The translations under genes and the position numbers were made by a program. Below, one piece after another: positions 25,407 through 33,637 of a stretch of 41,572 bases of DNA; positions within the stretch are counted from its first letter, which is position 1, and every line of letters starts with the position of its first letter. The notes beneath the pieces were generated by a model. The model saw nothing but the letters and a program-made list of their open reading frames with translations. It did not search any database and was not told where the DNA came from. The DNA is from an uncultured Pseudomonadota bacterium. Lineage in GTDB: Bacteria > Myxococcota_A > UBA9160 > PR03. The stretch is from NCBI GenBank assembly GCA_900696485.1, contig CAADGG010000050.1, forward strand, positions 1-41,572, given 5' to 3'.

Positions 25407-25423
25407 CGAAACGGAGCGTTTCG
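25407..25423. promoter_or_regulatory. Candidate operator upstream of the DUF1329 gene
   Basis: CGAAACG-GAG-CGTTTCG is a perfect 7-bp inverted repeat around a 3-base spacer, preceded by GTATAT. It lies 37 bp upstream of the DUF1329 start in the 267-bp divergent region shared with the pseudouridine synthase gene. Size and form are those of TetR-family operators. No TetR gene is in the window, so the regulator is unknown. The remainder of the divergent region shows no other clear signal. Confidence 0.5.
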
Positions 25424-25637
25424 CATGTGGCCGGGTTGCGGTTCGGCACGGACCGCGGGCTCCGGCGCGACGAAAGAACGGGTTCGTCTCGGAATCGATG
25501 GGCGTCCGGATCGGGCAAGCCGGTCAGCGACTCGAACGACCCCTACCGAGAGACGACGCTCGAGGCTCCTGCTTCGATGCAGCTTCGCCCGGAGCGCGAG
25601 GCCAGCGAGCCGACGCTCGCGTACCCTGCTCCCGGCC

Positions 25638-26618
25638 ATGAGCCCGAGCCCCTCCGATCGGACCGGCGCGGCCCCCGCACGGCCCCCGCGCGAACGCTTC
25701 GATCCGCCGGTGCGGAGACTCCAGTGGACGCTCGGCGCCGCGTGCGATCGCGAGAGCTTCGTCGTGCGCGAGCTCGCGGCGCGTGTCGCGGACGCCGGCT
25801 GGGACGGCGCGACCGTCGCACGGCTGCTGCGCCACGGCGGCATCCACCTCGACGGTCGACCGCACGGGGGCGACGACCTGCCGGCGCGCCTCGCAGCCGG
25901 GACCCGCGTCGATCTGCATGCGCTCGCGTACGAGCCGGACCCGGTCGAGTTCGGGCCGGACCGCCTGCTCGCCGAGCGCGACGACTGGATCGCCGTCGAC
26001 AAGCCGGCGCACGTGGCGGTGCAGGCGACGCGGGCGAGCCGGATCGCATCCCTGGAGGGCGCCCTGCGCCGGGCGCGCGGCGAGCCGGAGCTGGTGGCCG
26101 TGCATCGCCTCGATCGCGAAACCAGCGGCGTCGTGGTGTTTGCGCGCGACGCCGGCGCGGCGGCACGGCTCGGCGCGCTGTTCCGCGACCGTGCGGCGCA
26201 CAAGCGCTATCTGGCGTTGGTGTCGCCTCCGCCGGCGGACGAGCGCTTCGAGATCACCGGCTACATCGCCCGCACGCTGCACCCGACGCGTTATCGCTAC
26301 ACGTTGCGCGCGGCGCCGGCGCCCGGGCATCGGGCCAGCCACACGCGCCTGCGGGTGCTGGCCATGGATGGCACGCAGGCCCTCGTCGAGGCCGAGCCGA
26401 TCACCGGCCGCACGCATCAGATCCGCGTGCATCTCGAGGCTGCCGGAGCGCCGATCGTCGGCGATGTCCGGTACGGCGGGGCGCCGGCGTCGCGCGTGCA
26501 GTTGCACGCCGCAGAGCTCGCGTTCTCCGATCGCGGCGAGGCGCTGGTGCTATCCGCGCCGGCGCCGGACGATCTCGAGCCTGCGTTCCACGCGTTGCTC
26601 CGCGCCGCGCAGCGCTGA
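25638..26618 (+). CDS. RluA-family RNA pseudouridine synthase
   Basis: The 326-residue enzyme isomerises uridine to pseudouridine in RNA. The family signature HRLDRETSGVVVFAR is present, with Asp159 as catalytic residue. Other blocks are WIAVDKPAHVAVQA, HKRYLALV and TGRTHQIRVHLEAAGAPIVGD. An S4-like N-terminal RNA-binding region lies about residues 45-100 (ARLLRHGGIHLDGR). The RNA site cannot be told; it differs from classical RluA/C/D in detail. The ATG at 25638 gives a fitting length but has no good ribosome site. It stands divergent from the DUF1329 gene and convergent with the PilZ gene. Confidence 0.92.
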   Translation: MSPSPSDRTGAAPARPPRERFDPPVRRLQWTLGAACDRESFVVRELAARVADAGWDGATVARLLRHGGIHLDGRPHGGDDLPARLAAGTRVDLHALAYEPDPVEFGPDRLLAERDDWIAVDKPAHVAVQATRASRIASLEGALRRARGEPELVAVHRLDRETSGVVVFARDAGAAARLGALFRDRAAHKRYLALVSPPPADERFEITGYIARTLHPTRYRYTLRAAPAPGHRASHTRLRVLAMDGTQALVEAEPITGRTHQIRVHLEAAGAPIVGDVRYGGAPASRVQLHAAELAFSDRGEALVLSAPAPDDLEPAFHALLRAAQR

Positions 26619-26680
26619 ATCCGGCGGCGCGACGCGCGGAGTTCCGGCGAGCGCGGCTTCCCAGCCCGGCGGGCGACGCG

Positions 26681-27289
26681 TCAGGCGCGGTCGAGTAGCT
26701 GCACCACCGCCTTGGTCAGCCGTTTGCGATCGGCGAGCTTGATGTCGTGGAACACGAAGCCGAGATCGTTGCCCTGCTCGTACGCGGCGACGGCGGGGCC
26801 GCCGACGCGCTCCCCCCACGGCAGCTCGATGTCGAGCAGGAGGCGGGTGTCGAGGCGAGGGCGCGGGGTTCCATACGCGAGGCCGCCGTTCTCGGACAGC
26901 GACGTCACGGTCAGATCCCATTCCTGGGCGCCGTTCGACGCGCGTGCCTTCAGCTCGCACGGCACGCGGGGGACCGAGCGCGGATTCTCCTCGGTCGCCG
27001 CCTGGATCAGGCGATAGAGCTCGTGGAGGCCGGCCGGACGTCGCAGCGAACCGAGCACGCGCGGGTCCGCCGGCAGGCGCCGGCGGCTACGGGTCAGCAC
27101 GATGATCGGTTCACGGGTCGGACCGGAGACCTCCTCGAGCCGGTCGTCCCGGACGACGCGCACGGCGGGATCCGGCGCTTCCTCCGGCGGCAGCAGCGCG
27201 TAGCCGAGCTTCCAGAGCAGCACGCGCGACGTCGGCGCGTAGTCGGAGTCCTGGGCATGGGAGGCGATGCAGAGGCGACCATCCAGCAT
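26681..27289 (-). CDS. PilZ-domain protein with receiver-like N-terminus
   Basis: The 202-residue protein ends in a PilZ domain (about residues 105-200), the cyclic-di-GMP-binding fold. The RxxxR element is RSVPR, and the second element SLSENGG replaces the usual (D/N)xSxxG by Ser at its first place, so binding is uncertain. The first 100 residues have alternating strands and helices (SRVLLWKLGYALL, REPIIVLTRS) like a worn-out receiver domain; a phospho-acceptor Asp is not evident. Its start (ATG 27289) is weakly supported; longer readings enter the region of the REP-like repeat. It ends 62 bp from the convergent pseudouridine synthase gene. Confidence 0.7.
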   Translation of the reverse strand: MLDGRLCIASHAQDSDYAPTSRVLLWKLGYALLPPEEAPDPAVRVVRDDRLEEVSGPTREPIIVLTRSRRRLPADPRVLGSLRRPAGLHELYRLIQAATEENPRSVPRVPCELKARASNGAQEWDLTVTSLSENGGLAYGTPRPRLDTRLLLDIELPWGERVGGPAVAAYEQGNDLGFVFHDIKLADRKRLTKAVVQLLDRA

Positions 27290-27498
27290 GACGGGATGGA
27301 TCGGCGCGGCGGGGACGGGGGTTGAGGGTTTGGAGCCGCACACCGCCGGGCCATCGTGCGTCCCGCTTCCAAGACGGGCCGGGCCACGACGTCCAGCGCC
27401 GGACGACGAACCACGCGGGACGCACGGATGCGCCCGAAGCGGGGGCCGCCCGGCAGCGCGCTCCCGCCGGCGCGTTCTCCCCGCAGCCGCGATCGGGC

Positions 27499-27535
27499 AA
27501 AAGTTGACGAAACCAACCCGACCCCTTTCTTGACG
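27499..27535 (-). repeat. Isolated REP-like repeat copy
   Basis: On the minus strand it begins GTCAAGAAAGGGGTCGGGTT and ends in a CGTCAACTTTT block. It matches one arm of the palindrome at 6250-6340, with the same ends and a diverged middle. It lies in the 280-bp gap between the PilZ gene and the second carboxylesterase, 35 bp after the esterase stop. The rest of this gap holds only GC-rich sequence with no gene I can support. Confidence 0.8.
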
Positions 27536-27569
27536 ACACGTTGCTTGACGGCGGCGGGTCTCGGGGGGG

Positions 27570-29126
27570 TTAGAGGAGGTGGGGCCAGAGTTGGCGGTCT
27601 TGGGATTGGGGGTCTTCGTGGAGCTGGCAGGTGGGGCCGAGTTCGAGGGTGGCGCGACGGGGCGGGGCGTAGCCGGGCCAGTCGGGGAGTCCCGGGTGGC
27701 CGGGGGCGCCGCTGCGCGCGAACGCGAGCCAGGCATCCATCGTCTGCCCGGCGAGCCGATCGGCGGCGGGGCCGGTGCCGACGAACTGGTCGGCGCCGGC
27801 CAGATGCAGCCCGCCGAAGACGAACGGGACGTCGATGGCGTGACAGGCGCCGAGCCTGCCGCCGAAACCCGGCGACGGCCACGTGAACCAGTAGGCGTGC
27901 ACGGCCGGCGCGTGCGGCGCCTGCGCCTCGGCGAGCCGGATCGCCGGGATCCGGAAGACGCGATCGGTCTCGATCGCGAACCACAGGGCGCTCCAATCGG
28001 CCTCGGGCCGGCTGGCGCGGTAGCCGGCGACGAGCTGCGCGCCGTCGGCGTGCGGCAGCCTCCGCTGCACGCGGGCCGCGATCCGGTCGGCGTCGAGTTG
28101 ACGCAGCTCCGGATCCAGGAAGCCGAACAGGTTCCACTCGTCGCGATTGGTGCCGATCAGCAGCGGCACGCCGGCTGCACTGCCGGCGCGCACGGCGTCG
28201 ATCGGATGACGCGGGAGTGTGTCGCCATCGACGATCGGCTGGAACGGCAGCAGGTGTTTGCCGCCGGTCGTCAGCATCTGCATGCTCACCTGCTGCTGCG
28301 CGGCGAGCAGCTTCTCGACCGGGACCTCGCGGAGCTGGCGGACGTTCGGGCTCGCGAGGCCCAGCGTCGACAGCACGGCGGCCGTGACGGCCGACGAGGC
28401 TTCGCGATCGGCGTGGACGGCATGGCACGCGCCGCTCTGCGCGATCGCCTTGTGGAACAGCCCGCGCGCGGCCGGGCAGCCGAGCAGCGTGCCGACGCTC
28501 ATGCCGCCGGCCGACTCCCCGAAGATCGTGACGTTGTCCGGATCGCCGCCGAAGGTCGCGATGTGTCGCTGCACCCAGCGCAGGGCAGCGACCTGATCGA
28601 GGATGCCGGCGTTGGCGGTGGCCAGATCCCCCTGCTCACCGAGATCGAGGAAGCCCAGCACGCCGAGCCGGTAGTTGATCGTGACGACGACGACGTCGCC
28701 GCGCCGGACCAGCCCGCCGCCGTCGTAGATCCCCTGCGACCCGGATCCGATCACGAAGCCGCCGCCGTGGATCCAGACCAGCACCGGCTTGCGATCGCCG
28801 GGACGCGCTGCGACCGGCGCGTACACGTTGAGGAACAGGCAGTCCTCGTCCTGCGGACCGACGTCCATGCCCGGCAACGCGGCCAGCATCAGCCCCGGCT
28901 GCGGCGCCGAGCCGCCGAAGCGCGTGGCATCGCGCGCTCCCGACCACGGCGTCGGCGGAGCCGGCGGCCGGAAGCGATGCTCGCCGAGCGGCGGCTGCGC
29001 GTACGGAATCCCGAGGAAGCGACGGACGCCGTCCGCCTCGGTGCCGAGCAGCTTGCCGAAATCCGTCTCGACCGTTGCGCCCGTCGCGCCCGTTTTGTCC
29101 GTTGCGTCCGTCGTCGCCGCCGTCAT
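27570..29126 (-). CDS. Type B carboxylesterase (second paralogue)
   Basis: The 518-residue serine hydrolase belongs to the same family as the product of 2541-4187. Ser205 is the nucleophile in FGESAGGMS, the oxyanion block is WIHGGGF, the acid lies in GTNRDEW and the His in CHAIDVPFVFG. Early blocks FLGIPYAQPPLGEHRF and DEDCLFLNVYAP are typical. The N-terminus has a Thr/Ala/Asp-rich stretch (ATDATDKTGATGATV) with no signal peptide. I chose the ATG at 29126 because GGAGAGGA precedes it; an earlier Arg-rich extension is unlikely. It is divergent from the MFS gene with about 120 bp between. Similarity to the first esterase is at family level, so this is an old duplication or separate acquisition. 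Confidence 0.93.
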   Translation of the reverse strand: MTAATTDATDKTGATGATVETDFGKLLGTEADGVRRFLGIPYAQPPLGEHRFRPPAPPTPWSGARDATRFGGSAPQPGLMLAALPGMDVGPQDEDCLFLNVYAPVAARPGDRKPVLVWIHGGGFVIGSGSQGIYDGGGLVRRGDVVVVTINYRLGVLGFLDLGEQGDLATANAGILDQVAALRWVQRHIATFGGDPDNVTIFGESAGGMSVGTLLGCPAARGLFHKAIAQSGACHAVHADREASSAVTAAVLSTLGLASPNVRQLREVPVEKLLAAQQQVSMQMLTTGGKHLLPFQPIVDGDTLPRHPIDAVRAGSAAGVPLLIGTNRDEWNLFGFLDPELRQLDADRIAARVQRRLPHADGAQLVAGYRASRPEADWSALWFAIETDRVFRIPAIRLAEAQAPHAPAVHAYWFTWPSPGFGGRLGACHAIDVPFVFGGLHLAGADQFVGTGPAADRLAGQTMDAWLAFARSGAPGHPGLPDWPGYAPPRRATLELGPTCQLHEDPQSQDRQLWPHLL

Positions 29127-29245
29127 GAGGACATCCTCTCCCTCGTCCCGTCGCGTCCGCCGTCGATGCTGCCGGCGGCGGGCCCAGCCTATCATACGCG
29201 CCGGCGTGCCTTGCGGCGCCGCGGTCCGCGTGTCATTCCCCGCCG

Positions 29246-30487
29246 GTGCCTTCGCCGTCCCCGCCGACCCCCGCGCCGGAGATCCCGACCCGCTTCTGGA
29301 TCTACCTCGGCAGCCGCTTCAGCGCCGCGACGGCGATGGCGCTGCTGCGCGCCACCATCGCGTGGCACGTCTTCGATCTCTCGCAGTCGGCGTTCCAGCT
29401 CGGGCTCGTCGGACTGGTGCAGCTCGTGCCGACGCTGACGCTGACGCTGGTCGGCGGCGCGGCGGCCGACGCGTACGACCGCCTGCGCATCATGCGGGTC
29501 GCGCAGCTCCCGCTGCTGGTCTGCGGCAGCCTGCTGTTCGCGACGACGGCGAACGGAGCCGAGTCGCTGCCGGTGCTGTTCACCGCCGTCTTCTTCGTCG
29601 CCGCGACCTTCGCCTTCGACAGCCCTGCCCGGCAGGCGCTGATGCCGACGCTGGTCTCGCTCGCCGCGTTCCCGCGCGCGGTGATCTTCAGCTCGACGGC
29701 GCAGGCGCTCGCGTTCGCGACCGGGCCGGCGCTGGCCGGCCTCGCGATCGCCGCCGGCGGGCCGCAGGTCGCCTACGCGATCTTCGTCGTGCTGATCGCC
29801 GTCAACTGGCTCGGCCTCGGCTTCGTGCGGCCGCTGCGGGACCCCGGCGAGCGGCGCGCGCCGAGCTGGCAGGCCGTGCGCGAGGGGCTCGCGTTCGTGC
29901 GCTCGCAGCCGATCGTGCTCGGCTGCATGGCGCTCGACCTGTTCGCGGTGATCTTCGGCGGCGCCACTGCGCTGCTGCCGATCTACGCCAGCGACATCCT
30001 GGAGGTGGGCCCGCGCGGCTACGGCCTGCTCTCCGCGTCGCTCGAACTCGGTGCGCTGGGAACGGCCGGCGTGATGATGTTCCGCCGGCCGGCGTCGCGC
30101 CCGGGCCGCGCGCTGCTGATCGCCGTCGGTGTCTATGGCGTCGCGACGATCGCGTTCGGCCTCTCACGTGCGTTCCCGCTGTCGGTGGCCGCCTACATGG
30201 TGGTCGGCATGGCCGACCAGGTGAGCGTCGTGATGCGCCAGACCGCCGTGCAGCTCGCAACGCCCGATGCGCTGCGCGGTCGGGTCAGCGCCGTCAACAT
30301 GATCTTCATCGCGTCGTCGAACCAACTGAGCGCGATCGAATCCGGCTTCGTCGCCGCGGCGATCGGTCCGACCTTCGCGGTCGTGAGCGGCGGGGTCGGC
30401 TGCCTGCTGGTGCTGGCCTGGGTCGTCTGGAGGTTTCCGGCGCTGCGCCGCTACCGGCTCGGCGGGGAACTCCACACGCTCGCTTGA
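29246..30487 (+). CDS. EntS-like MFS exporter
   Basis: The 413-residue integral membrane protein has about twelve helices and belongs to the MFS_3 group, which includes the enterobactin exporter EntS. Helix 1 and 2 blocks read FWIYLGSRFSAATAMALLRATIAWHVFDLS in the usual way (shown in part: SRFSAATAMALL), followed by GGAAADAYDRLRIM as the loop 2-3 motif. A second conserved loop is TPDALRGRVSAVNMIF. The start is a GTG with no good ribosome site, so the first 10-15 residues are uncertain. The small nitroreductase-like gene follows 32 bp downstream. There is no siderophore gene here, so the substrate is open. Confidence 0.88.
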   Translation: MPSPSPPTPAPEIPTRFWIYLGSRFSAATAMALLRATIAWHVFDLSQSAFQLGLVGLVQLVPTLTLTLVGGAAADAYDRLRIMRVAQLPLLVCGSLLFATTANGAESLPVLFTAVFFVAATFAFDSPARQALMPTLVSLAAFPRAVIFSSTAQALAFATGPALAGLAIAAGGPQVAYAIFVVLIAVNWLGLGFVRPLRDPGERRAPSWQAVREGLAFVRSQPIVLGCMALDLFAVIFGGATALLPIYASDILEVGPRGYGLLSASLELGALGTAGVMMFRRPASRPGRALLIAVGVYGVATIAFGLSRAFPLSVAAYMVVGMADQVSVVMRQTAVQLATPDALRGRVSAVNMIFIASSNQLSAIESGFVAAAIGPTFAVVSGGVGCLLVLAWVVWRFPALRRYRLGGELHTLA

Positions 30488-30519
30488 CTCCCGCTCGTGC
30501 GTTCGGGGACACTCGGGTC

Positions 30520-30930
30520 ATGCCCGACGATCCGGCTGCGGCGCCCGCGCGCATCGATCTGTCCTCGCTCGAGCGGCACTGGAACTGCCGGCTCACCGTG
30601 CCGGGCCGCAAGAGCGGCCAGCCGCGGAGCGTGACGATCTGGTACGCACTCGACCCCGCCGCGGGCCGGGTGCTGCTGACGGGCGGCGCGGAGCGACCGC
30701 AGTGGTGCCGCAACGTCGCCGCCCACGAGGCCGCCGGCGGCGCCGTCACGCTCCAGATCGGTCCGGTGCGGCTGGCCGGGCGCGCCCGGGTCATCGACGA
30801 TCCGGCCGAGAGCGAGGCGATCCGCCAGTGCTTCGTGCGCCGCTACGTCGGCGCGCGTCTCGCGCGCTGGCTCGGGCGAGGCTACGTGGACTCGCTGGCG
30901 GTCGTCGTCGACGAGCTGCGCCGCGCGTAG
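30520..30930 (+). CDS. Deazaflavin-dependent nitroreductase (DDN)-family protein
   Basis: The 136-residue protein resembles the small split-barrel nitroreductase family that binds F420 or FMN. Family blocks are VPGRKSGQPRSVTIWYA, VLLTGGAERPQWCRNVAAHEA and VRLAGRARVIDDPAE; the normal G(R)KSG-P-R and W-RN elements are all present. Length fits the family. It is probably co-transcribed with the exporter upstream. Cofactor choice (F420 or FMN) cannot be read reliably; no F420 synthesis gene is in view. A hairpin at 30953-30977 follows. Confidence 0.78.
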   Translation: MPDDPAAAPARIDLSSLERHWNCRLTVPGRKSGQPRSVTIWYALDPAAGRVLLTGGAERPQWCRNVAAHEAAGGAVTLQIGPVRLAGRARVIDDPAESEAIRQCFVRRYVGARLARWLGRGYVDSLAVVVDELRRA

Positions 30931-30952
30931 CCGCGCCGGAGCACGTCATCGG

Positions 30953-30977
30953 GACCCCGCGCGACGCGTGCGGGGTC
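30953..30977 (+). terminator. Hairpin after the nitroreductase-like gene
   Basis: GACCCCGC pairs perfectly with GCGGGGTC across a 9-base loop, 22 bp after the stop codon. There is no U-run, so it may be a terminator of the GC-rich type. The following 200 bp to the PEP-CTERM gene also contains a small hairpin at 31048-31065 and the sigma-54-type promoter, but no gene. Confidence 0.55.
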
Positions 30978-31172
30978 TCCGTGAACGCTGCGGGCAGATC
31001 GGTCCATGGCGGCGTTCCAACCCGGCTCGGAGGGATCGAGAAAAGTGCTTCCGCTCCGGCGGAAGGGCCGTTCCACTCGGGCCGCCGTAGGCGCCGGCCG
31101 AAGATCGGGGGGAACGACGCAAGACCTTGTCTCGGCATCGCTTTTCGCTTCGGATCCAGATTCCGGTCGAGC

Positions 31173-31188
31173 TGGCCCGAGATTTGCT
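31173..31188 (+). promoter_or_regulatory. Sigma-54 promoter for the PEP-CTERM gene
   Basis: TGGCCCGAGATTTGCT matches the sigma-54 consensus TGGCACG-N4-TTGCW with one mismatch. The invariant GG (31174-31175) and GC (31186-31187) are spaced correctly. Transcription would start about 31199-31201, leaving a leader of some 22 bases that carries the GGGAGGGG ribosome site of the gene at 31223. Sigma-54 control through PrsK/PrsR is known for PEP-CTERM/exosortase systems. Confidence 0.75.
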
Positions 31189-31222
31189 CGTTTTCTGTGG
31201 CGGCAACCTGGGAGGGGCCCTG

Positions 31223-31987
31223 ATGGCGAAGCCTGCAACCAGACCGTTCGAAGCTGTGCGGTTCGAAGCTATGCGGTCGGCAGCCGCGAGCACACCGAGC
31301 GCCGCGGGCGCCAGGCGGGAGAGCCAACCGCCGGCCCGCGCGATCCGGCCCGGCGCAGGCCTTGCCGCCGTGGGCCTGGCGCTCGCGCTATTGGCCGGTG
31401 CGCCCGCGGGTGCCGTCCCGATCGATTTCTTCTGCATCACCAACAACGCCGCGAGCCAGTGCGCGATCGGCGAAGCACAGCTCGCCGTCGAGCTGACGGA
31501 CGAGGGAGCCGGTCAGGTCCGCTTCACGTTCACGAACACCGGCGCCCAGGACATCACGATCTCCGAGGTCTACTTCGACGACGGCACGCTGTTCGGGATC
31601 GCGTCGGTCCTCAGCGGCGCGGGGGTGAGCTTCGTCCAGGATGCCAATCCGCCCGACTTGCCGGGCGGCAACTCGATCTCGCCTCCGTTCAACGTCACGG
31701 CGGGCTTCCTCGCCGAGGCCACGCCGCCGCCCGCATCGAACGGCGTGGATCCCGGCGAATGGGTTGCGATCATCTTCAACCTCCAGGGCGGCGGCACGCT
31801 CGCCAACGTGATCGACGAACTGGCCGACGGCACCTTGCGGATCGGCATCCACGCGATCTCGATCGGAACCGGAGAGGGCAGCGAGAGCTTCGTCAACGTC
31901 CCGGTTCCGGAGCCGGCGACGGCGCTGTTGCTGTTCGGCGGACTGGTCGCGATCGCGACGCGGCGCCGCGAGGCGAAGCGCCGCTAA
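31223..31987 (+). CDS. PEP-CTERM sorting domain protein
   Basis: The 254-residue exported protein has an unusually long polar N-terminal part before the hydrophobic signal core (GLAAVGLALALLAGAPAGAVP, about residues 47-67). Its beta-rich body (residues 68-220) is like a common exosortase-substrate family. The C-terminus PVPEPATALLLFGGLVAIAT then RRREAKRR is the PEP-CTERM signal: PEP, a transmembrane stretch, and a basic end, cut by an exosortase. The ATG at 31223 is preceded by GGGAGGGG. A 15-base direct repeat (GTTCGAAGCT[G/A]TGCGG) lies in the early codons, so the Met at residue 17 could also be used. A sigma-54-type promoter lies 35 bp upstream. Confidence 0.88.
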   Translation: MAKPATRPFEAVRFEAMRSAAASTPSAAGARRESQPPARAIRPGAGLAAVGLALALLAGAPAGAVPIDFFCITNNAASQCAIGEAQLAVELTDEGAGQVRFTFTNTGAQDITISEVYFDDGTLFGIASVLSGAGVSFVQDANPPDLPGGNSISPPFNVTAGFLAEATPPPASNGVDPGEWVAIIFNLQGGGTLANVIDELADGTLRIGIHAISIGTGEGSESFVNVPVPEPATALLLFGGLVAIATRRREAKRR

Positions 31988-32052
31988 CCGGCGACCGCCA
32001 CGCCACGTTCCTCCGGGGGCAACGCCGCGGTGCGCGCCGCTGCGAAGCGCGA

Positions 32053-32097
32053 GCGGACGCGCCGTGCGCGCATCCTCTGCGCGCGCGGCGCGTCCGC
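32053..32097 (+). terminator. Long GC hairpin after the PEP-CTERM gene
   Basis: GCGGACGCGCCGTGCGCGC pairs with GCGCGCGCGGCGCGTCCGC (one mismatch) around a 7-base loop, starting 66 bp after the PEP-CTERM stop. A 19-bp stem of this strength is probably a transcription stop for that gene. No U-run follows. The remaining sequence to the aldehyde dehydrogenase at 32228 shows only that gene's ribosome site. Confidence 0.6.
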
Positions 32098-32227
32098 GGC
32101 GTGCTGCTCCCCGTCCGCCCGGCTTCGCCGGGCTCCGTCGAGGAGGGCTAGACTCGGACCGTCGTTCCGCATCGGAGCCTCACACCCGGAGGCCCCCTCC
32201 GAGCGACCCGCCGATGGAGGACAGTCC

Positions 32228-33637
32228 ATGAGTCTTGCCGCGCCGTCCCCGACCCGTTCGATCGCCCTCGATGCCATCCCGGACCTCGCGCTCCGCCTGC
32301 GGGCCGGCTTCGGCTCCGGCCGCACGCGTCCGGCCGCCTTCCGGCTCGAGCAGCTCGGGCGGCTGCGTGCGCTGCTGACGGAGAACAGCGACGCGCTCGA
32401 ACACGCGCTCGCCGCCGACCTGCGCAAGCCGGACCCGGAGGGCTACGCGACCGACATCGGCTTCACGATCGGAGAGATCGATCTCGCGCGAAAGGGGCTG
32501 CGGCGCTGGATGAAGCCGCGCCGGGTCCCGACGCCGCTGAAGGTCCGGCCGGCGCAGTCGCGCGTGGTGCCGGAGCCGCTCGGGGTCGTGCTGATCATCG
32601 CGCCGTGGAACTACCCGGTCCAACTCGCGCTGGCGCCGCTGGCCGCGGCGATCGCGGCCGGCAATGCCGCGCTGGTGAAGCCGTCCGAGGTGACGCCGCA
32701 CGTCGCCGCCGCCCTCGGCGAGCTGCTGCCGCGCTATCTCGACCCGGAGTGCTTCGCCGTCGCCCTCGGCGGCGTGCCGGAGACGCAGGCGCTGCTGGCC
32801 GAACGCTGGGATCACATCTTCTACACCGGCAACGGGCGCGTCGGCCGGATCGTGATGGCGGCCGCCGCGAAGCACCTGACGCCGGTGACGCTCGAGCTCG
32901 GCGGCAAGAGTCCGTGCCTCGTCGACGCGGAGTGCGACCTCGACATCGCGGCGCGCCGGATCGTCTGGGGCAAGTTCCTGAACTGCGGTCAGACCTGCGT
33001 CGCGCCGGACTACATCCTGGTCGACGCGTCGCGCGAGAGCGAGCTGATCGAGCGGATGGTCCATCACCTGCGCGCGTTCTACGGCGAGGATCCGCAGCGC
33101 AGCCCGGACCTCGCTCGGATCGTCAACGAGCAGCACGTCGATCGGCTCGCGAAGCTGCTCGAGAGCGGCACGACGGTGGTCGGCGGCCACGTCGACCGCG
33201 CGGATCGCTACATCGCGCCGACGATCCTGCGCGATGTCTCGCCGGACTCCCCGGTGATGCAGGACGAGATCTTCGGTCCGATCCTGCCGGTGCTGCCGGT
33301 GGCGAATCTCGACGAGGCGATCGCGTTCGTGAATGCGCGCCCGAAGCCGCTCGCGCTGTACGTCTTCAGCTCGCGCGAGGCCACGAAGGACGCCGTCGTC
33401 GCGCGCACCAGCGCCGGGGGCGTGTGCATCAACGCCACGCTGTGGCACCTCAGCAATCCGAACCTGCCGTTCGGCGGCGTCGGCGAGAGCGGCATCGGCG
33501 CCTACCACGGCCGCAGCGGCTTCGACGTGTTCAGCCACCAGAAGTCGGTGCTCGAGAAGAGCACCCGGATGGATCCGTCGATCGGCTACCCGCCGTACAC
33601 GAAGTGGAAGAAGGCGCTGATCAAGCGTTTCGTATGA
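32228..33637 (+). CDS. Class 3-type aldehyde dehydrogenase
   Basis: The 469-residue enzyme oxidises aldehydes to acids with NAD(P). The catalytic cysteine is Cys257 in NCGQTCVAPDY and the general base is Glu223 in LELGGKSP. Further hallmarks are PLGVVLIIAPWNYPVQLAL, KPSEVTPH, FYTGNGRVGRIVM and EIFGPILPV. The length (about 470) and lack of the N-terminal extension fit the fatty-aldehyde or coniferyl-aldehyde group. The ATG at 32228 is set by GGAGGA eight bases upstream; a longer frame upstream lacks a site. The following NfeD-like gene overlaps by ATGA, so the two are coupled. Substrate range is unknown. Confidence 0.95.
   Translation: MSLAAPSPTRSIALDAIPDLALRLRAGFGSGRTRPAAFRLEQLGRLRALLTENSDALEHALAADLRKPDPEGYATDIGFTIGEIDLARKGLRRWMKPRRVPTPLKVRPAQSRVVPEPLGVVLIIAPWNYPVQLALAPLAAAIAAGNAALVKPSEVTPHVAAALGELLPRYLDPECFAVALGGVPETQALLAERWDHIFYTGNGRVGRIVMAAAAKHLTPVTLELGGKSPCLVDAECDLDIAARRIVWGKFLNCGQTCVAPDYILVDASRESELIERMVHHLRAFYGEDPQRSPDLARIVNEQHVDRLAKLLESGTTVVGGHVDRADRYIAPTILRDVSPDSPVMQDEIFGPILPVLPVANLDEAIAFVNARPKPLALYVFSSREATKDAVVARTSAGGVCINATLWHLSNPNLPFGGVGESGIGAYHGRSGFDVFSHQKSVLEKSTRMDPSIGYPPYTKWKKALIKRFV

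Noticed and set aside
2541..29126. The two carboxylesterases as a recent duplication
   Set aside because: They share family motifs but differ widely between them, and no flanking sequence is shared, so a recent copy event is not supported.
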